Shown here: piece by piece, positions 44,497 through 54,727 of the stretch
How the letters are laid out: every line of letters starts with the position of its first letter
Position numbering within the stretch: the stretch's first letter is position 1
Source: Micromonospora antibiotica
GTDB lineage: Bacteria > Actinomycetota > Actinomycetes > Mycobacteriales > Micromonosporaceae
Direction of reading: 5' to 3'
Assembly (NCBI RefSeq): GCF_017599305.1
Contig: NZ_JAGFWR010000001.1
Location: forward strand, 248,001 to 312,000
Length of the DNA stretch: 64,000 nucleotides
Notes under the pieces: generated by a model
The model's database searches: none
What the model saw: only the letters and a program-made list of their open reading frames with translations
What the model was told of the DNA's origin: nothing
Position numbers and translations under genes: made by a program

Positions 44497-45075
44497 TCAG
44501 TCCGCCGGCCGGACGACGATGCGCCGCGTCGGCTCGACACCCTCGGACTCGCTCTCCACCCCGCTCATCGCGTTGACCACGTCGTGCACGCACTTGCGCT
44601 CGAAGGCCGACATCGGCTCAAGCCGCACCGGCTCGCCGTGCTCCTTGACCTTCTCCACCGCGTTCTTGGCGACGGCGGCGAGTTCCTTGCGCCGGGTGGC
44701 CCGGTAGCCGCCAACGTCGAGCAGGAGCCGACTCGGCGAGCCGGTCTGGCGGAACACAGCCAGTCGGGCCAGCTCCTGGAGTGCCTCCAGGGTGGCGCCG
44801 CGTTGGCCGACCAGGTTCTGCAACCGGCCACCGACCACCTCGACGACCGGCCGACCACCGGAGACCAGCTCGTCGATGTCGCCGTCGTAGTCGAGGATGT
44901 CGAGCAGCCCCTCGATGTAGTCGGCGGCGATCTCGCTCTGGGCGAACAGCTCGCCCTCGCCGGCTGACTTCTTCTCCTTGCCGCCGTCGGCGGGCTCACC
45001 CTCACCGGTGGCGGCGGTCGGGACGGTCTCCTCGTCGAGCGAGGCGTCCGCGCTGGGGATGCTGGTGTCGGTCAC
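44497..45075 (-). CDS. jag: KH/R3H RNA-binding protein Jag (KhpB)
   Basis: The product is 192 residues from GTG 45075 (GGAG eight bases upstream). An acidic N-terminal region of about 45 residues precedes a KH domain (GRLQNLVGQRGATLEALQELARLAV) and a C-terminal R3H domain (ERKCVHDVVNAM). It binds RNA and affects cell shape and division in related species. It is followed by rsmG in the conserved order. Confidence 0.93.
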   Translation of the reverse strand: MTDTSIPSADASLDEETVPTAATGEGEPADGGKEKKSAGEGELFAQSEIAADYIEGLLDILDYDGDIDELVSGGRPVVEVVGGRLQNLVGQRGATLEALQELARLAVFRQTGSPSRLLLDVGGYRATRRKELAAVAKNAVEKVKEHGEPVRLEPMSAFERKCVHDVVNAMSGVESESEGVEPTRRIVVRPAD

Positions 45076-45255
45076 GGTGTCATCTCCGTACTAGCTCGGC
45101 CGGACCGTCGGGTCCGCTGGTCTCCCGGGCGACCGGCGGAAAGAGGCCGGTTCGGTCACGGGCACGTCTGGTACGGGCGGTCTCGCCCGTAACCGCGCGG
45201 GGCGCGGCGGTCCCGGCCCGGCGCCGGCCGTGAGGCGGCTGCGCGGTGCCGGAGA

Positions 45256-45282
45256 GCCGCCGTCGGTCGTCCCGACGGCGGC
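45256..45282 (-). terminator. Stem-loop after yidC
   Basis: GCCGCCGTCGG (45256-45266) is a perfect complement of 45272-45282 around a 5-nt loop, nine bases after the yidC stop. It may separate the rpmH-yidC and jag transcripts. Confidence 0.7.
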
Positions 45283-45290
45283 CCAGTGGC

Positions 45291-46277
45291 TCAGCCCTGG
45301 CGCTTGGCCGGGCCCTTCTTGGGGTTGGCCGGCTTGGCACCCGGCTTCGGCCCGGCGACCTTCGGCGCGGCCGGCTTGGCGGGCGCCTGCGCGACCGGCT
45401 TGTTCCGGTTGAGGAAACCGCCGGTCTTGGCCGGCTGCACCGGACCGGAGCTGGTCGCCTTGCTGCCGGTGACCCCCTTGTTGGTCACCAACGGCGGGAA
45501 CTTGCGGAGCACCCACTGCTGCTGGCCGAGGGTGAACAGGTTGTTGGTGACCCAGTAGATGATCACGCCGATCGGGAAGATCGAGCCGGAGACGAGCAGG
45601 GAGAGCGGGATGCCGTAGAGCATCAGCCGCTGGATCATCCGCTGCTGCGGGTCCTCCGCCCAGCCGGTCTTGAGGATCATCTGACGGCTGGTCAGGTAGG
45701 TGGTGCCCATCATGACCAGGACCAGGATGCCGGCGATCACCTTCACGGTGGTGCCGTTGGCGCCGAGCCGGGCCAGCTCGTCGGCGGTGGAGCCGAACTT
45801 GCCGGCGATCGGGGCGGTGAAGATCGTGGCGCTGGAGGCGCTGTCGAACTGCTCGGCGGTCCAGCCGTAGAGGCTCTTGGCCTCCTTGGCCGGGTCGAGC
45901 CGGCGCAGCACGTGGAAGAGACCCAGGAAGACCGGGATCTGGAGGAACATCGGAAGGCAGCCCATCAGCGGGTTGGCCTTTTCCTTCCGATAGAGCTCCA
46001 TCATCTCCTTCTGGAGCGTCTCCCGGTCACCCTTGTGCTTCTCCTGGAGCTCCTTGACCTTCGGCTGGAGCGCCTGCATCGCCCGCTGGGACTTGATCTG
46101 CTTGACGAAGACCGGGAAGAGGATGACCCGGACGGTGACCACCAGGAAGACGATGGCGAGAATCCACGACCAGTTCGTGCCGAGCACCGTGCGGACCGGC
46201 ACCCCGATGGCGTCCCACGCCGAGTGCCAGGTCAGCAGGATCCACGAGATCGCGTAGTAGATCCAGTCGAGACTCAA
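45291..46277 (-). CDS. yidC: Membrane protein insertase YidC
   Basis: The product is 328 residues from TTG 46277, supported by GGAG at normal distance. About five membrane helices are visible, with the cytoplasmic helical hairpin KVKELQEKHKGDRETLQKEM and the conserved GCLPMFLQIPVFLGLFHVL helix. A basic Ala/Pro/Lys-rich tail follows. It inserts and folds membrane proteins alone or with Sec. Only three bases separate it from yidD. Confidence 0.95.
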   Translation of the reverse strand: MSLDWIYYAISWILLTWHSAWDAIGVPVRTVLGTNWSWILAIVFLVVTVRVILFPVFVKQIKSQRAMQALQPKVKELQEKHKGDRETLQKEMMELYRKEKANPLMGCLPMFLQIPVFLGLFHVLRRLDPAKEAKSLYGWTAEQFDSASSATIFTAPIAGKFGSTADELARLGANGTTVKVIAGILVLVMMGTTYLTSRQMILKTGWAEDPQQRMIQRLMLYGIPLSLLVSGSIFPIGVIIYWVTNNLFTLGQQQWVLRKFPPLVTNKGVTGSKATSSGPVQPAKTGGFLNRNKPVAQAPAKPAAPKVAGPKPGAKPANPKKGPAKRQG

Positions 46278-46280
46278 TTC

Positions 46281-46568
46281 TCAGACTCCAGTCACGTCGG
46301 CGCGTCGGCGGCCGCCCGGCTCCGGAACCGGGTCGTGTCCACCAGGGTGGAAAGGGTGGCAGCGCGACAGCCGCCGGACCGTCAGGCCGACCCCCCGGAG
46401 CGCGCCGTGACGGGTCACCGCCTCCAGGGCGTAGGCACTGCACGACGGGTAGAACCGGCAGCGGGCCGGCAACGCCGGGCTTATCCAACGACGGTACGCG
46501 ATGATGGGACCACTGAGCATCCGGGCACCCATGCTCCGGCGTGCCGACACGGCGGGTCCGTTGCTCAC
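46281..46568 (-). CDS. yidD: Membrane protein insertion efficiency factor YidD
   Basis: The product is 95 residues from GTG 46568, which overlaps the rnpA stop as GTGA. The signature [21 protein letters not shown] and the three Cys are typical of YidD, a small peripheral membrane protein that aids YidC-dependent insertion. Confidence 0.96.
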   Translation of the reverse strand: MSNGPAVSARRSMGARMLSGPIIAYRRWISPALPARCRFYPSCSAYALEAVTRHGALRGVGLTVRRLSRCHPFHPGGHDPVPEPGGRRRADVTGV

Positions 46569-46996
46569 CGCGACCGCCGCGCCCGAGGCGTCCGGGCGGC
46601 GGCGATCGCCGCGTCCAGGTCGCTGCCGAGCCGGGCGTACGGCGTGCCGGCGGCGGGGGGCAGGGCGCGTACCACCAGGGTGCTGCCGGCCGGTAGCGCG
46701 TCCAGCCGCTCACGGACCAGGTGCCGCAGCCGGCGGCGAACCTTGTTGCGGACCACGGCGGGCCCGACGGCTTTGGACACGACGAAGCCGGCGCGGCTCG
46801 ATCCGGAGGTCAGCTCCGGGTCTGTGCTCCGCGCCGGCTCCGGCGAGGTTGTCCCGAGGGGTGTGGTCGCGGCGGATGTGGAGGCCACCGGCAGTGTCAG
46901 GTGGACGACGACGGCACCACGCCCGACGCGTCGACCACCACGGACGGCTGCGGCGAAGTCGCTGCTACGCCGCAGGCGCTGTGCGGCCGTCAGCAC
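46565..46996 (-). CDS. rnpA: Ribonuclease P protein component
   Basis: The product is 143 residues from GTG 46996. The basic RNR-type signature is [16 protein letters not shown], and the N-terminal [14 protein letters not shown] is typical. It assists the RNA subunit in tRNA 5' maturation. A Ser/Thr/Pro-rich insert at about residues 40-65 is long for the family. Confidence 0.95.
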   Translation of the reverse strand: MLTAAQRLRRSSDFAAAVRGGRRVGRGAVVVHLTLPVASTSAATTPLGTTSPEPARSTDPELTSGSSRAGFVVSKAVGPAVVRNKVRRRLRHLVRERLDALPAGSTLVVRALPPAAGTPYARLGSDLDAAIAAARTPRARRSR

Positions 46997-47025
46997 GACT
47001 GTCCACGTCCCCGGACCGGTCGGCC

Positions 47026-47163
47026 TCAGGCCGACAGGCGGTTACGGCCCTTGGCACGGCGGGTCGACAGAATGGCGCGGCCGGCACGGGTGCGCATGCG
47101 CAGCCGGAAGCCGTGGGTCTTCGCGCGCCGGCGGTTGTTCGGCTGGTAGGTGCGCTTGCTCAC
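47026..47163 (-). CDS. rpmH: 50S ribosomal protein bL34
   Basis: The product is 45 residues from GTG 47163 (GGAGAG eight bases upstream). Its sequence, [18 protein letters not shown] then [11 protein letters not shown], is highly conserved bL34. It precedes rnpA by 29 bases, and dnaA lies divergently upstream, as in most bacteria. Confidence 0.98.
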   Translation of the reverse strand: MSKRTYQPNNRRRAKTHGFRLRMRTRAGRAILSTRRAKGRNRLSA

Positions 47164-47796
47164 GTCAGGCTCTCCGTTTTCGTACGTCCCCGGCGCGGGT
47201 TCGCCCGGGGTCGTTTGGTGGACCAGACCACCTCGGTGGTGGCCTCCGATCGGTGCTGCCCGGCGGCGCGGAACCTCGGCGATGCGGGGCGACGACCACG
47301 GACAGCGAGCACCCATCACCCTAGCAGAGGGCGACAGAGCAGCCCCTCCAGCCTACGCAGGGGGGCAATGACCGTCAAACCACCCGGACCGGCGATCCGC
47401 TGGTCCGGTGTCCTGTCGAGCAGGTGTCCCGCCCGGGGTGGGAGCGGCGGTCGGGGTGGCGGCGGTTGATGGCGGCCCGTCGTCGCTGTTACCGTGCGCG
47501 TTTGCGGTCAGCTTCGGTTCCGGGTTGTGGTCGGAGGGCAAGACCGGACCCGGCAGTGAATCGTTCGGCACGGTGAACCCGCTTCAAACGCCCTCCCCGA
47601 CAGGGGGGCAGGTCCGACCCGCGCCCGGCGGGCGGCCACAATCGGTCGGTACACACAGGCTGTGGATAACTTGTGGATGCCGGCCGGTCAGCCGTCCGGT
47701 GGGTGAGCGGTACCACCCGCGAACGCGGTGGCGGGCCCGGCACAACCGCTGGACCACAGCGGCGGTCGGGAGCAGAGGCGAGGGGGTGGCACGACG
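47164..47796. promoter_or_regulatory. rpmH-dnaA divergent promoter region with DnaA boxes
   Basis: This 633-bp gap holds no convincing gene. A perfect box TGTGGATAA (47661-47669) and TTGTGGATG (47671-47679) lie about 120 bp before the dnaA start, a position suited to autoregulation by DnaA. Promoters for rpmH and dnaA must be here but were not assigned. Confidence 0.6.
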
Positions 47797-49608
47797 GTGG
47801 CCGGAACGATCGACCTTGCCGCGGTGTGGACCGCGGCGACGGACGAACTCGCCGACGAGATCATCTCCGCCCAGCAGCGGGCCTACCTCAGGCTGACCCG
47901 GTTGCGGGCGATCGTCGAGGACACCGCGCTGCTCTCCGTGCCGGACGCCTTCACCCGGGACGTCATCGAGTCGCGGCTGCGACCGGCCATCACCGAGGCG
48001 CTCACCCGACGACTGGGCCGGCCGATACAGGTCGCGGTGACCGTGCGGATCGCCGAGGACGCCGCCGGGCGGCCCGCCGGCACCGTCTACCGCAGCGGGC
48101 CGGAGGCCGCCGTCGTGGCGGAGCCCGGTCCGGCCGTGGACGACTATCCGGGGTTCCGGCCGTCGGCCTACGACGAACCCGAACCGTCGTACCCCCGGGA
48201 GGCCGGGCCACCGCCGGAGCAGCCCGGGGGCCGGTCGCCCGCCGGGCAACCGGAGCCGGACGGCCACCGCCCGGCCCGGGTTCCGGCCAGCCGCGACGGT
48301 GGTCAGGACACACTGTTCGGCGTCGGCTTCGCCGAACCGGCGCGGATGGACCGCCCCGCCCCCGAGCGACGCGGTTTCGAGGAACGTCACCGCGCCGAGC
48401 CGGACACCGACCCGCGCGGCTACGAGCCCGCCTACCGGGACCAGGGGCGGCCGCCGCGCGACCAGCAGGGTCCGCGCGGCCCGGCCCGCGACGGCGTCAC
48501 CGACAGCGGGCCCGGTCGGGCCGGCTCCGACCACCGGCCCGGTGGCGGTGACCGACGCCCCGGCGGTACGGAGGGCAGCGGCAACCGGCTCAACCCGAAG
48601 TACATGTTCGAGACGTTCGTCATCGGCTCGTCCAACCGGTTCGCCCACGCGGCGAGCGTCGCGGTGGCCGAGTCACCGGCCAAGGCGTACAACCCGCTGT
48701 TCATCTACGGCAGCTCGGGGCTGGGCAAGACGCACCTGCTGCACGCGATCGGGCACTACGCCCAGACGCTCGGCAACGCCCGCTCGGTCCGGTACGTCTC
48801 GACCGAGGAGTTCACCAACGACTTCATCAACTCCCTGCGGGACGACAAGACCAGTGCGTTCCAGCGCCGCTACCGCGACGTCGACATCCTGCTGATCGAC
48901 GACATCCAGTTCCTGGAGAACCGTGAGCGGACCCAGGAGGAGTTCTTCCACACCTTCAACACCCTGCACAACGCCAACAAGCAGATCGTGATCACCTCCG
49001 ACCGTTCGCCGAAGCAGCTGGCGACGCTGGAGGACCGGCTGCGGACCCGGTTCGAGTGGGGGCTGCTCGCCGACATCCAGCCGCCCGACCTGGAGACCCG
49101 GATCGCGATCCTGCAGAAGAAGGCCGCCCAGGAGCGGCTGTACGCCCCGCCGGACGTGCTGGAGTTCATCGCCTCCCGGGTGTCGAACTCGATCCGGGAG
49201 CTGGAGGGGGCGCTGATCCGGGTCACCGCGTTCGCCAGCCTCACCCGGTCCACCGTCGAGCTGTCGTTGGCCGAGGAGGTGCTGCGGGACTTCATCCCCG
49301 ACGGCGCGGGCCCGGAGATCACCGCCGACCAGATCATGGTTTCCACCTCGGAGTACTTCGGGGTGAGCCTGGAGGACCTGCGCGGGCACTCACGCTCCCG
49401 GGTGCTGGTCAACGCCCGTCAGGTGGCCATGTACCTGTGTCGGGAGCTGACCGACCTCTCACTGCCCCGGATCGGGCAGGCGTTCGGCGGCCGGGACCAC
49501 ACCACCGTCATGCACGCCGACCGGAAGATCCGCCAGCAGATGGCGGAGCGGCGCTCGCTCTACAACCAGATCGCCGAGCTGACCAACCGGATCAAGCAGA
49601 ACACCTGA
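47797..49608 (+). CDS. dnaA: Chromosomal replication initiator DnaA
   Basis: The product is 603 residues from GTG 47797. Domain I is about 1-90; domain II is a very long Pro/Arg/Asp-rich linker of about 95-264; the AAA+ domain III has Walker A GSSGLGKT (305-312), [10 protein letters not shown] and the Arg finger region. Domain IV has the DnaA signature [17 protein letters not shown]-DnaA opens oriC, which lies immediately downstream. Another GTG lies 15 bases upstream but in a different frame; the chosen start gives the normal [11 protein letters not shown] beginning. Confidence 0.97.
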   Translation: MAGTIDLAAVWTAATDELADEIISAQQRAYLRLTRLRAIVEDTALLSVPDAFTRDVIESRLRPAITEALTRRLGRPIQVAVTVRIAEDAAGRPAGTVYRSGPEAAVVAEPGPAVDDYPGFRPSAYDEPEPSYPREAGPPPEQPGGRSPAGQPEPDGHRPARVPASRDGGQDTLFGVGFAEPARMDRPAPERRGFEERHRAEPDTDPRGYEPAYRDQGRPPRDQQGPRGPARDGVTDSGPGRAGSDHRPGGGDRRPGGTEGSGNRLNPKYMFETFVIGSSNRFAHAASVAVAESPAKAYNPLFIYGSSGLGKTHLLHAIGHYAQTLGNARSVRYVSTEEFTNDFINSLRDDKTSAFQRRYRDVDILLIDDIQFLENRERTQEEFFHTFNTLHNANKQIVITSDRSPKQLATLEDRLRTRFEWGLLADIQPPDLETRIAILQKKAAQERLYAPPDVLEFIASRVSNSIRELEGALIRVTAFASLTRSTVELSLAEEVLRDFIPDGAGPEITADQIMVSTSEYFGVSLEDLRGHSRSRVLVNARQVAMYLCRELTDLSLPRIGQAFGGRDHTTVMHADRKIRQQMAERRSLYNQIAELTNRIKQNT

Positions 49609-49635
49609 GACGTACGCCACTTTCCACCCGTCGTC

Positions 49636-49666
49636 GACGCCCGGCCGAGCATCTCGGTCGGGCGTC
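49636..49666 (+). terminator. Stem-loop after dnaA
   Basis: A 14-bp stem with one wobble (49636-49649 with 49653-49666) is followed by TTCGT, 27 bp past the dnaA stop. It protects oriC from read-through. Confidence 0.8.
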
Positions 49667-49724
49667 TTCGTGTCGGCGCACAGCCCCGGTGGTCCCGTCC
49701 GCCCCGGATCGCCGGGGCGCGTCC

Positions 49725-50224
49725 TGTGGATGAGTCGTCACCTTCGTCCACAGGACGGCCCGGTTGTCCACACCCCCTGTTCCACAGCCGGTGGATAACC
49801 ACGCTCCGTCCCGAGCCGGTTACCCACAGACTGTGGATAAACCCTGGGGACGGTGCTGTGGACGGCTGGGGACAACCGGGTCGTCCTCCACAGCCGACGG
49901 TGGGCCTGTGGGCAACCTGTTGAAGGTTCTGGGGACGGGCCGGCTCCGGGCCGACGCCGTCGTCCACAGCACTGGGGGTAAACCCGGTGGATAACCGGTG
50001 GACAACCGGTGGACGACGGTGGACAACGGTGGGGACATCCGGTGCCTGTGGACGACCGACCGGGTTTTCCCCCCGGTTCTCCACAGCGAACCCACCGGTG
50101 GATAACGGGTCTGACCTGCGACGACGCGAGTTACCCACAGTTTGCACAGGTGCGATGAAGACGATGAGTTATCTCTTCTAAAGAATCAAAAACCAATCAT
50201 CACCGTTGGACTTCCTGTGGATCG
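49725..50224. other. Chromosomal replication origin oriC
   Basis: Within the dnaA-dnaN gap I count about 20 DnaA-box 9-mers. Exact or preferred forms include TTGTCCACA 49764-49772, TGTGGATAA 49832-49840, TTACCCACA 49820-49828 and 50131-50139, and GGTGGATAA at 49790, 49986 and 50097. Others are at 49725, 49744, 49778, 49857, 49884, 49907, 49960, 49997, 50008, 50018, 50047, 50077 and 50216. An AT-rich stretch at 50162-50203 is the likely unwinding element, at the dnaN side. Box number and density match streptomycete-type origins. Confidence 0.95.
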
Positions 50225-50392
50225 GGCCGCAGCACTGCCGTCGGCAGTCGCCCCGGCACCGGAAGCACGGGGTCGGGCGCACAGCCGATGCCCACGCGCC
50301 CTAAGGTGCGATGGGTACCCGCACGGTCGGGCGGGACGGTGGGCAGCGGTCGGCATGAGAGAGTTGTTGCTGACGTCGACGCGGAGGCATTG

Positions 50393-51526
50393 ATGAAGTT
50401 CCGAGTGGAGCGCGACGCGCTCGCCGAAGCGGTGGCGTGGACCGCGAAGAGCCTGCCCAGCCGGCCGTCCGTACCGGTGCTCGCCGGGGTGATGCTGCGG
50501 GTCACCGACGGCAACCTCCAGGTCTCCGGCTTCGACTACGAGGTCTCCAGCCAGGTGACCGTCGAGGTGCAGGGGGACGCCGACGGCGCCGCCCTGGTCT
50601 CCGGCCGGCTGCTCGCCGAGATCACCAAAGCGCTCCCGGCCAAGCCGGTCGACATCGCCGCCGTCGGTGCCCACCTGGAGCTGGTCTGTGGCAGCGCCCG
50701 GTTCACCCTGCCGACAATGCCGGTGGAGGACTACCCCGCCCTGCCGGAGATGCCGGAGAGCGCGGGCACCGTCGAGGCCGCCGCGTTCGCCGCCGCCGTC
50801 GCCCAGGTGGCCATCGCGGCCGGCCGGGACGAGACGCTGCCGATGATGACCGGCGTCCGGCTGGAACTGTCCGGTGGCACCCTGGCGATGCTCGCCACCG
50901 ACCGCTACCGGCTCGCCCTGCGCGAGATGGAGTGGAACCCGGACGACCCGGAGATCAGCATCAACGCCCTGGTGCCCGCCCGCACCCTGAACGACACCGC
51001 GAAGGCGCTCGGCCCGCTCGGCGGCCCGGTGACCATGGCGCTGTCCCAGGGTGCCGCCGGCGAGGGCATGATCGGCTTCTCCGGCGGCACCCGCCGGACC
51101 ACCAGCAGGCTGCTCGACGGGGCCAACTACCCGCCGGTCCGCTCGCTCTTCCCGGCCACCAGCAACGCCGAGGCACGGGTCCCGGTCAGCACCCTGATCG
51201 AGGTGGTCAAGCGGGTCGCCCTGGTCGCCGAGCGGACCACCCCGGTGCTGCTCAGCTTCAGCAGCGACGGCCTGGTGGTCGAGGCCGGCGGCACCGAGGA
51301 GGCGCGGGCCAGTGAGGCGATGGAGGCCACCTTCACCGGCGAGCCGTTGACCATCGGCTTCAACCCGCAGTACCTGATCGACGGCCTGGCCAACCTGGGG
51401 GCCCAGTACGCCCTGCTGCGGTTCGTGGACGCGTTCAAGCCTGCGGTGATTTCGCCCGCAGGCGAGGATGGCGAGGTCATCCCTGGGTACCGGTACCTCA
51501 TCATGCCGATCCGCGTGTCCCGCTGA
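50393..51526 (+). CDS. dnaN: DNA polymerase III beta sliding clamp
   Basis: The product is 377 residues from ATG 50393 (GGAGG five bases upstream). It begins MKFRVERDALAEAVAWT and has three clamp domains; the DGANYPPVRSLFP and C-terminal YRYLIMPIRV patches form the protein-binding pocket. The clamp tethers polymerase III to DNA. The frame is open to 50288 but the longer form is not family-like. Confidence 0.97.
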   Translation: MKFRVERDALAEAVAWTAKSLPSRPSVPVLAGVMLRVTDGNLQVSGFDYEVSSQVTVEVQGDADGAALVSGRLLAEITKALPAKPVDIAAVGAHLELVCGSARFTLPTMPVEDYPALPEMPESAGTVEAAAFAAAVAQVAIAAGRDETLPMMTGVRLELSGGTLAMLATDRYRLALREMEWNPDDPEISINALVPARTLNDTAKALGPLGGPVTMALSQGAAGEGMIGFSGGTRRTTSRLLDGANYPPVRSLFPATSNAEARVPVSTLIEVVKRVALVAERTTPVLLSFSSDGLVVEAGGTEEARASEAMEATFTGEPLTIGFNPQYLIDGLANLGAQYALLRFVDAFKPAVISPAGEDGEVIPGYRYLIMPIRVSR

Positions 51527-51567
51527 CCGCGCACCGGCACCACCCAGACGCACGGAGGTAGGGGCAG

Positions 51568-52440
51568 ATGCAGCTCGGCCTGGTAGGACTCGGCCGGATG
51601 GGCGGCAACATGCGCGAGCGGTTGCGCGCAGCCGGCCAGGAGGTCGTCGGCTACGACCGCAACGCCGACCGCAGTGACGTCGCGAGCCTCGCCGAGCTGG
51701 CCGACAAGCTGGAGTCGCCCCGGGCGGTGTGGGTGATGGTCCCCGCCGCCGTCACCGACGCCACGATCGACGCGCTCGCCGAGGTGCTGGGCGACGGTGA
51801 CATCATCATCGACGGTGGCAACTCGCGGTTCAGCGACGACGCCCCCCGGGCCGAACGGCTGGCCGCCCGCGGCATCGGCTACGTCGACGTCGGTGTCTCC
51901 GGCGGGGTCTGGGGCAACGTGAACGGCTACGCCCTGATGGTCGGCGGCGCGCAGGAGCACGTCGACCACCTGATGCCGATCTTCGAGGCGTTGAAGCCGG
52001 CCGGCGACCACGGCTTCGTGCACGCCGGCCCGGTCGGTGCCGGCCACTACGCCAAGATGGTGCACAACGGCATCGAGTACGGCCTGATGCACGCCTACGC
52101 CGAGGGTTTCGAGCTGCTGTCCGCCGCCGAGATGGTGACGAACGTGCCGGGCATCATCAAGTCGTGGCGGGAGGGCACCGTCGTCCAGTCCTGGCTGCTC
52201 GACCTGTTGGACCGGGCGTTGGACGAGGACCCGGACCTGGCCACCCTGACCGGCTACACCGACGACACCGGTGAGGGGCGCTGGACGGTCGACGAGGCGA
52301 TCCGGCTGGCCGTCCCGCTGAACGTCATCACCGCCGCCCTGTTCGCCCGGTTCTCCTCCCGGCAGGACGACTCGCCCGCGATGAAGGCGGTCGCCGCGCT
52401 GCGCCAGCAGTTCGGCGGGCACGCCGTGCACAAGCGCTGA
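51568..52440 (+). CDS. gnd: 6-phosphogluconate dehydrogenase, decarboxylating (short type)
   Basis: The product is 290 residues, the short NAD-preferring form. The nucleotide motif is [13 protein letters not shown], followed by [10 protein letters not shown], the substrate patch [18 protein letters not shown] and the catalytic [21 protein letters not shown]. It makes ribulose 5-phosphate in the pentose phosphate pathway. The dnaN-gnd-recF order is shared with streptomycetes. Confidence 0.93.
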   Translation: MQLGLVGLGRMGGNMRERLRAAGQEVVGYDRNADRSDVASLAELADKLESPRAVWVMVPAAVTDATIDALAEVLGDGDIIIDGGNSRFSDDAPRAERLAARGIGYVDVGVSGGVWGNVNGYALMVGGAQEHVDHLMPIFEALKPAGDHGFVHAGPVGAGHYAKMVHNGIEYGLMHAYAEGFELLSAAEMVTNVPGIIKSWREGTVVQSWLLDLLDRALDEDPDLATLTGYTDDTGEGRWTVDEAIRLAVPLNVITAALFARFSSRQDDSPAMKAVAALRQQFGGHAVHKR

Positions 52441-52456
52441 GCGGCATCCACAGGCT

Positions 52457-53590
52457 GTGTACGTCCGCCGGCTCGAACTGGTCGACTTCCGCTCGTACGA
52501 GCGGGTCGGCGTCGACCTGGAGCCGGGGCCGAACGTCCTGACCGGGGCGAACGGCGTCGGCAAGACCAACCTGGCGGAGGCGCTGGGCTATGTGGCGACC
52601 CTGGACTCGCACCGGGTCGCCACCGACGCCCCGCTGGTCCGGCTGGGCGCCACCTCGGCGGTGATCCGCTGCGCGGTGGTGCACGACGGCCGGGAACTCC
52701 TGATCGAGCTGGAGATCGTCCCCGGTAAGGCCAACCGGGCCCGGCTGGGGCGCTCCCCGGCCCGACGGGCCCGGGACGTGATCGGCGCGTTGCGGCTGGT
52801 GCTGTTCGCCCCGGAGGACCTGGAACTCGTCCGGGGCGACCCGGCGGAACGCCGCCGCTACCTCGACGACCTGCTGGTGCTCCGGCAGCCCCGGTACGCG
52901 GGGGTGCGCGCCGACTACGAACGGGTGGTCAAGCAGCGCAACGCCCTGCTCCGCACGGCGTACCTGGCCCGTAAGACGGGCGGGTCGCGCGGCGGTGACC
53001 TGTCGACCCTGGCGGTCTGGGACGCCCACCTGGCGCAGCACGGGGCCGAGTTGCTCGCCGGCCGGCTGGAACTGGTCGCCGCGCTCACCCCGCACGTGGC
53101 GAAGGCGTACGACGCGGTGGCGGCGGGGGCGGGGGCGGCGGGGATCGCGTACCGGCCGTCGGTGGAGCTGAGCGGGTCGACCGTCGACCGGGCGGTGCTG
53201 GCCGAGGCGTTGACCGCCGCGCTGGCCGAGTCCCGGTCGGCCGAGATCGAACGGGGCACCACCCTGGTCGGGCCGCACCGCGACGACCTGGTGCTCACCC
53301 TCGGCCCGCTGCCCGCCAAGGGGTACGCCAGCCACGGCGAGTCCTGGTCGTACGCGCTGGCCCTGCGGCTGGCCGGGTACGACCTGCTGCGCGCCGACGG
53401 GATCGAACCGGTGCTGGTGCTCGACGACGTCTTCGCCGAGCTGGACGCGGGTCGCCGGGAACGGCTGGCCGAACTGGTCGGTGGGGCCGGTCAGCTGCTG
53501 GTGACCTGTGCGGTGGACGACGACGTCCCGGTGGCCCTGCGCGGCGCCCGGTACGCGGTGGGCGACGGGACGGTCCGCCGTGTCGACTGA
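52457..53590 (+). CDS. recF: DNA replication and repair protein RecF
   Basis: The product is 377 residues from GTG 52457. Walker A is GANGVGKTN near residue 32, the [16 protein letters not shown] block follows, and the ABC-type Walker B ([12 protein letters not shown]) is near the end. It loads RecA at gaps. DUF721 overlaps its end by 11 bases. Confidence 0.95.
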   Translation: MYVRRLELVDFRSYERVGVDLEPGPNVLTGANGVGKTNLAEALGYVATLDSHRVATDAPLVRLGATSAVIRCAVVHDGRELLIELEIVPGKANRARLGRSPARRARDVIGALRLVLFAPEDLELVRGDPAERRRYLDDLLVLRQPRYAGVRADYERVVKQRNALLRTAYLARKTGGSRGGDLSTLAVWDAHLAQHGAELLAGRLELVAALTPHVAKAYDAVAAGAGAAGIAYRPSVELSGSTVDRAVLAEALTAALAESRSAEIERGTTLVGPHRDDLVLTLGPLPAKGYASHGESWSYALALRLAGYDLLRADGIEPVLVLDDVFAELDAGRRERLAELVGGAGQLLVTCAVDDDVPVALRGARYAVGDGTVRRVD

Positions 53591-54401
53591 GCCGGAGCAA
53601 CCCGCCGGGCCCCGGAAGGCGACCGGCGGCCAGGGGCGCACCGCCCCGGGCGGGGCACGCGGTGCGCGTACCGCCGGGGGGACCGGTCGGGGTGCGGACG
53701 GCGCGCGGGCCCGCTCGGCCGGCACCGGCGCGGACGCCGGTGCCGGTGGTGGTGCGGATGCCGCCTCCCGGGGCGGTGCCGGGGCCGGTGGTGGACGGGC
53801 CGGTGGTGGTGCGGACACCGCTGGACCGTCGGGTGCCGGCTCGTCCGACGCCGGGGCGGGCGGTGGTGCCGGGGTGACGGAGGCGGGTGCGGCGCAGGCG
53901 ACCGGGCCGGAGCTGGCGCGGGCGGTGCTGGACGCGGCGAAGGCCCGGCGGGAGTCGGCGGCCCGTAACCGTCGCCCGGGGGTCACCGGTGCTGCCGACG
54001 GGGCCGGCCGGCGGCTGCGCGGCTATTCGGGGCCGGGGCCGGACCCGCGTGACCCGCAACCGCTGGGTGCGGTGCTGGAGCGGCTGATGAAGGCGCGCGG
54101 CTGGCAGCAACCGGCCGCCGAGGCGACCGTCTTCGGTGCCTGGGAGAAGGTCGTCGGGGCGGAGATCGCCCAGCACAGCCGCCCGGTCAAGCTGGAGGAC
54201 GGCGAGTTGACCGTGGAGGCCCGGTCGACCGCGTGGGCCACCCAGCTGCGCTTGCTGGCCGGGTCGCTGCTGAAGCGGATCGCCGGGGAGGTCGGCCACA
54301 ACGTGGTGCGCAAGCTGCACATCCACGGGCCGGCGGCACCGTCCTGGTCACGGGGGCCGCGTCGGGTACGCGGTCGGGGGCCGCGCGACACCTACGGCTG
54401 A
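53580..54401 (+). CDS. DUF721 (DciA-like) protein
   Basis: The product is 273 residues from GTG 53580. The first 110 residues are low-complexity (Gly, Ala, Arg). The C-terminal domain (about 160-260: [34 protein letters not shown] and [16 protein letters not shown]) is DUF721. This domain in DciA loads the replicative helicase in many bacteria. Position after recF (Rv0004) is conserved. With dnaB in this window, a helicase-loading role is attractive but not proven. Confidence 0.9.
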   Translation: MSTEPEQPAGPRKATGGQGRTAPGGARGARTAGGTGRGADGARARSAGTGADAGAGGGADAASRGGAGAGGGRAGGGADTAGPSGAGSSDAGAGGGAGVTEAGAAQATGPELARAVLDAAKARRESAARNRRPGVTGAADGAGRRLRGYSGPGPDPRDPQPLGAVLERLMKARGWQQPAAEATVFGAWEKVVGAEIAQHSRPVKLEDGELTVEARSTAWATQLRLLAGSLLKRIAGEVGHNVVRKLHIHGPAAPSWSRGPRRVRGRGPRDTYG

Positions 54402-54411
54402 GGCTCACCGC

Positions 54412-54639
54412 TCACCGCTCGGCGCGACGGGCCTCCCGCTCGGCGCGTTTGCGTTCCCGCTGCTCGCGGCTCCACTGCTTGCGTCGTTCCAGGTCGGCTT
54501 TCCAGGCGTCGCGGGCCTGGCGGGAGCCGCCCTGCACCGCGCCGGCCACCTCCGGCGGGCCGGCCAGGTTCTTGAATGCCCAGGCGAGGAGTCGACCGCC
54601 CTCGCCCGGGGCCTTCGTCACCGGCTTGTCCTCGCTCAT
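54412..54639 (-). CDS. Small basic hypothetical protein divergent from the MarR-type regulator
   Basis: The product is 75 residues from ATG 54639. It has a hydrophobic patch (GGRLLAWAFKNLAGPPEV) and a strongly charged Arg/Glu/Lys helix at the C-terminus. I recognise no family. The operator-like palindrome lies 20 bp upstream of its start, so it is probably regulated together with the MarR gene. Confidence 0.6.
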   Translation of the reverse strand: MSEDKPVTKAPGEGGRLLAWAFKNLAGPPEVAGAVQGGSRQARDAWKADLERRKQWSREQRERKRAEREARRAER

Positions 54640-54659
54640 CGGCACCGACCCCCCTGCTG

Positions 54660-54694
54660 ACGATTGGTGTACAAACCATTGGTACACCAATCGT
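54660..54694. promoter_or_regulatory. Perfect palindrome between divergent genes, probable MarR/OhrR operator
   Basis: Arms ACGATTGGTGTAC (54660-54672) and its exact complement (54682-54694) are 13 bp each with a 9-bp spacer. GTACAAACCATTGGTAC lies in the centre. OhrR-type operators use TACAATT-type half sites, and the symmetry fits a dimeric winged-helix protein. Confidence 0.8.
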
Positions 54695-54727
54695 TGGTAG
54701 CATCGCAACGGCGACGAGGAGGTGCAC

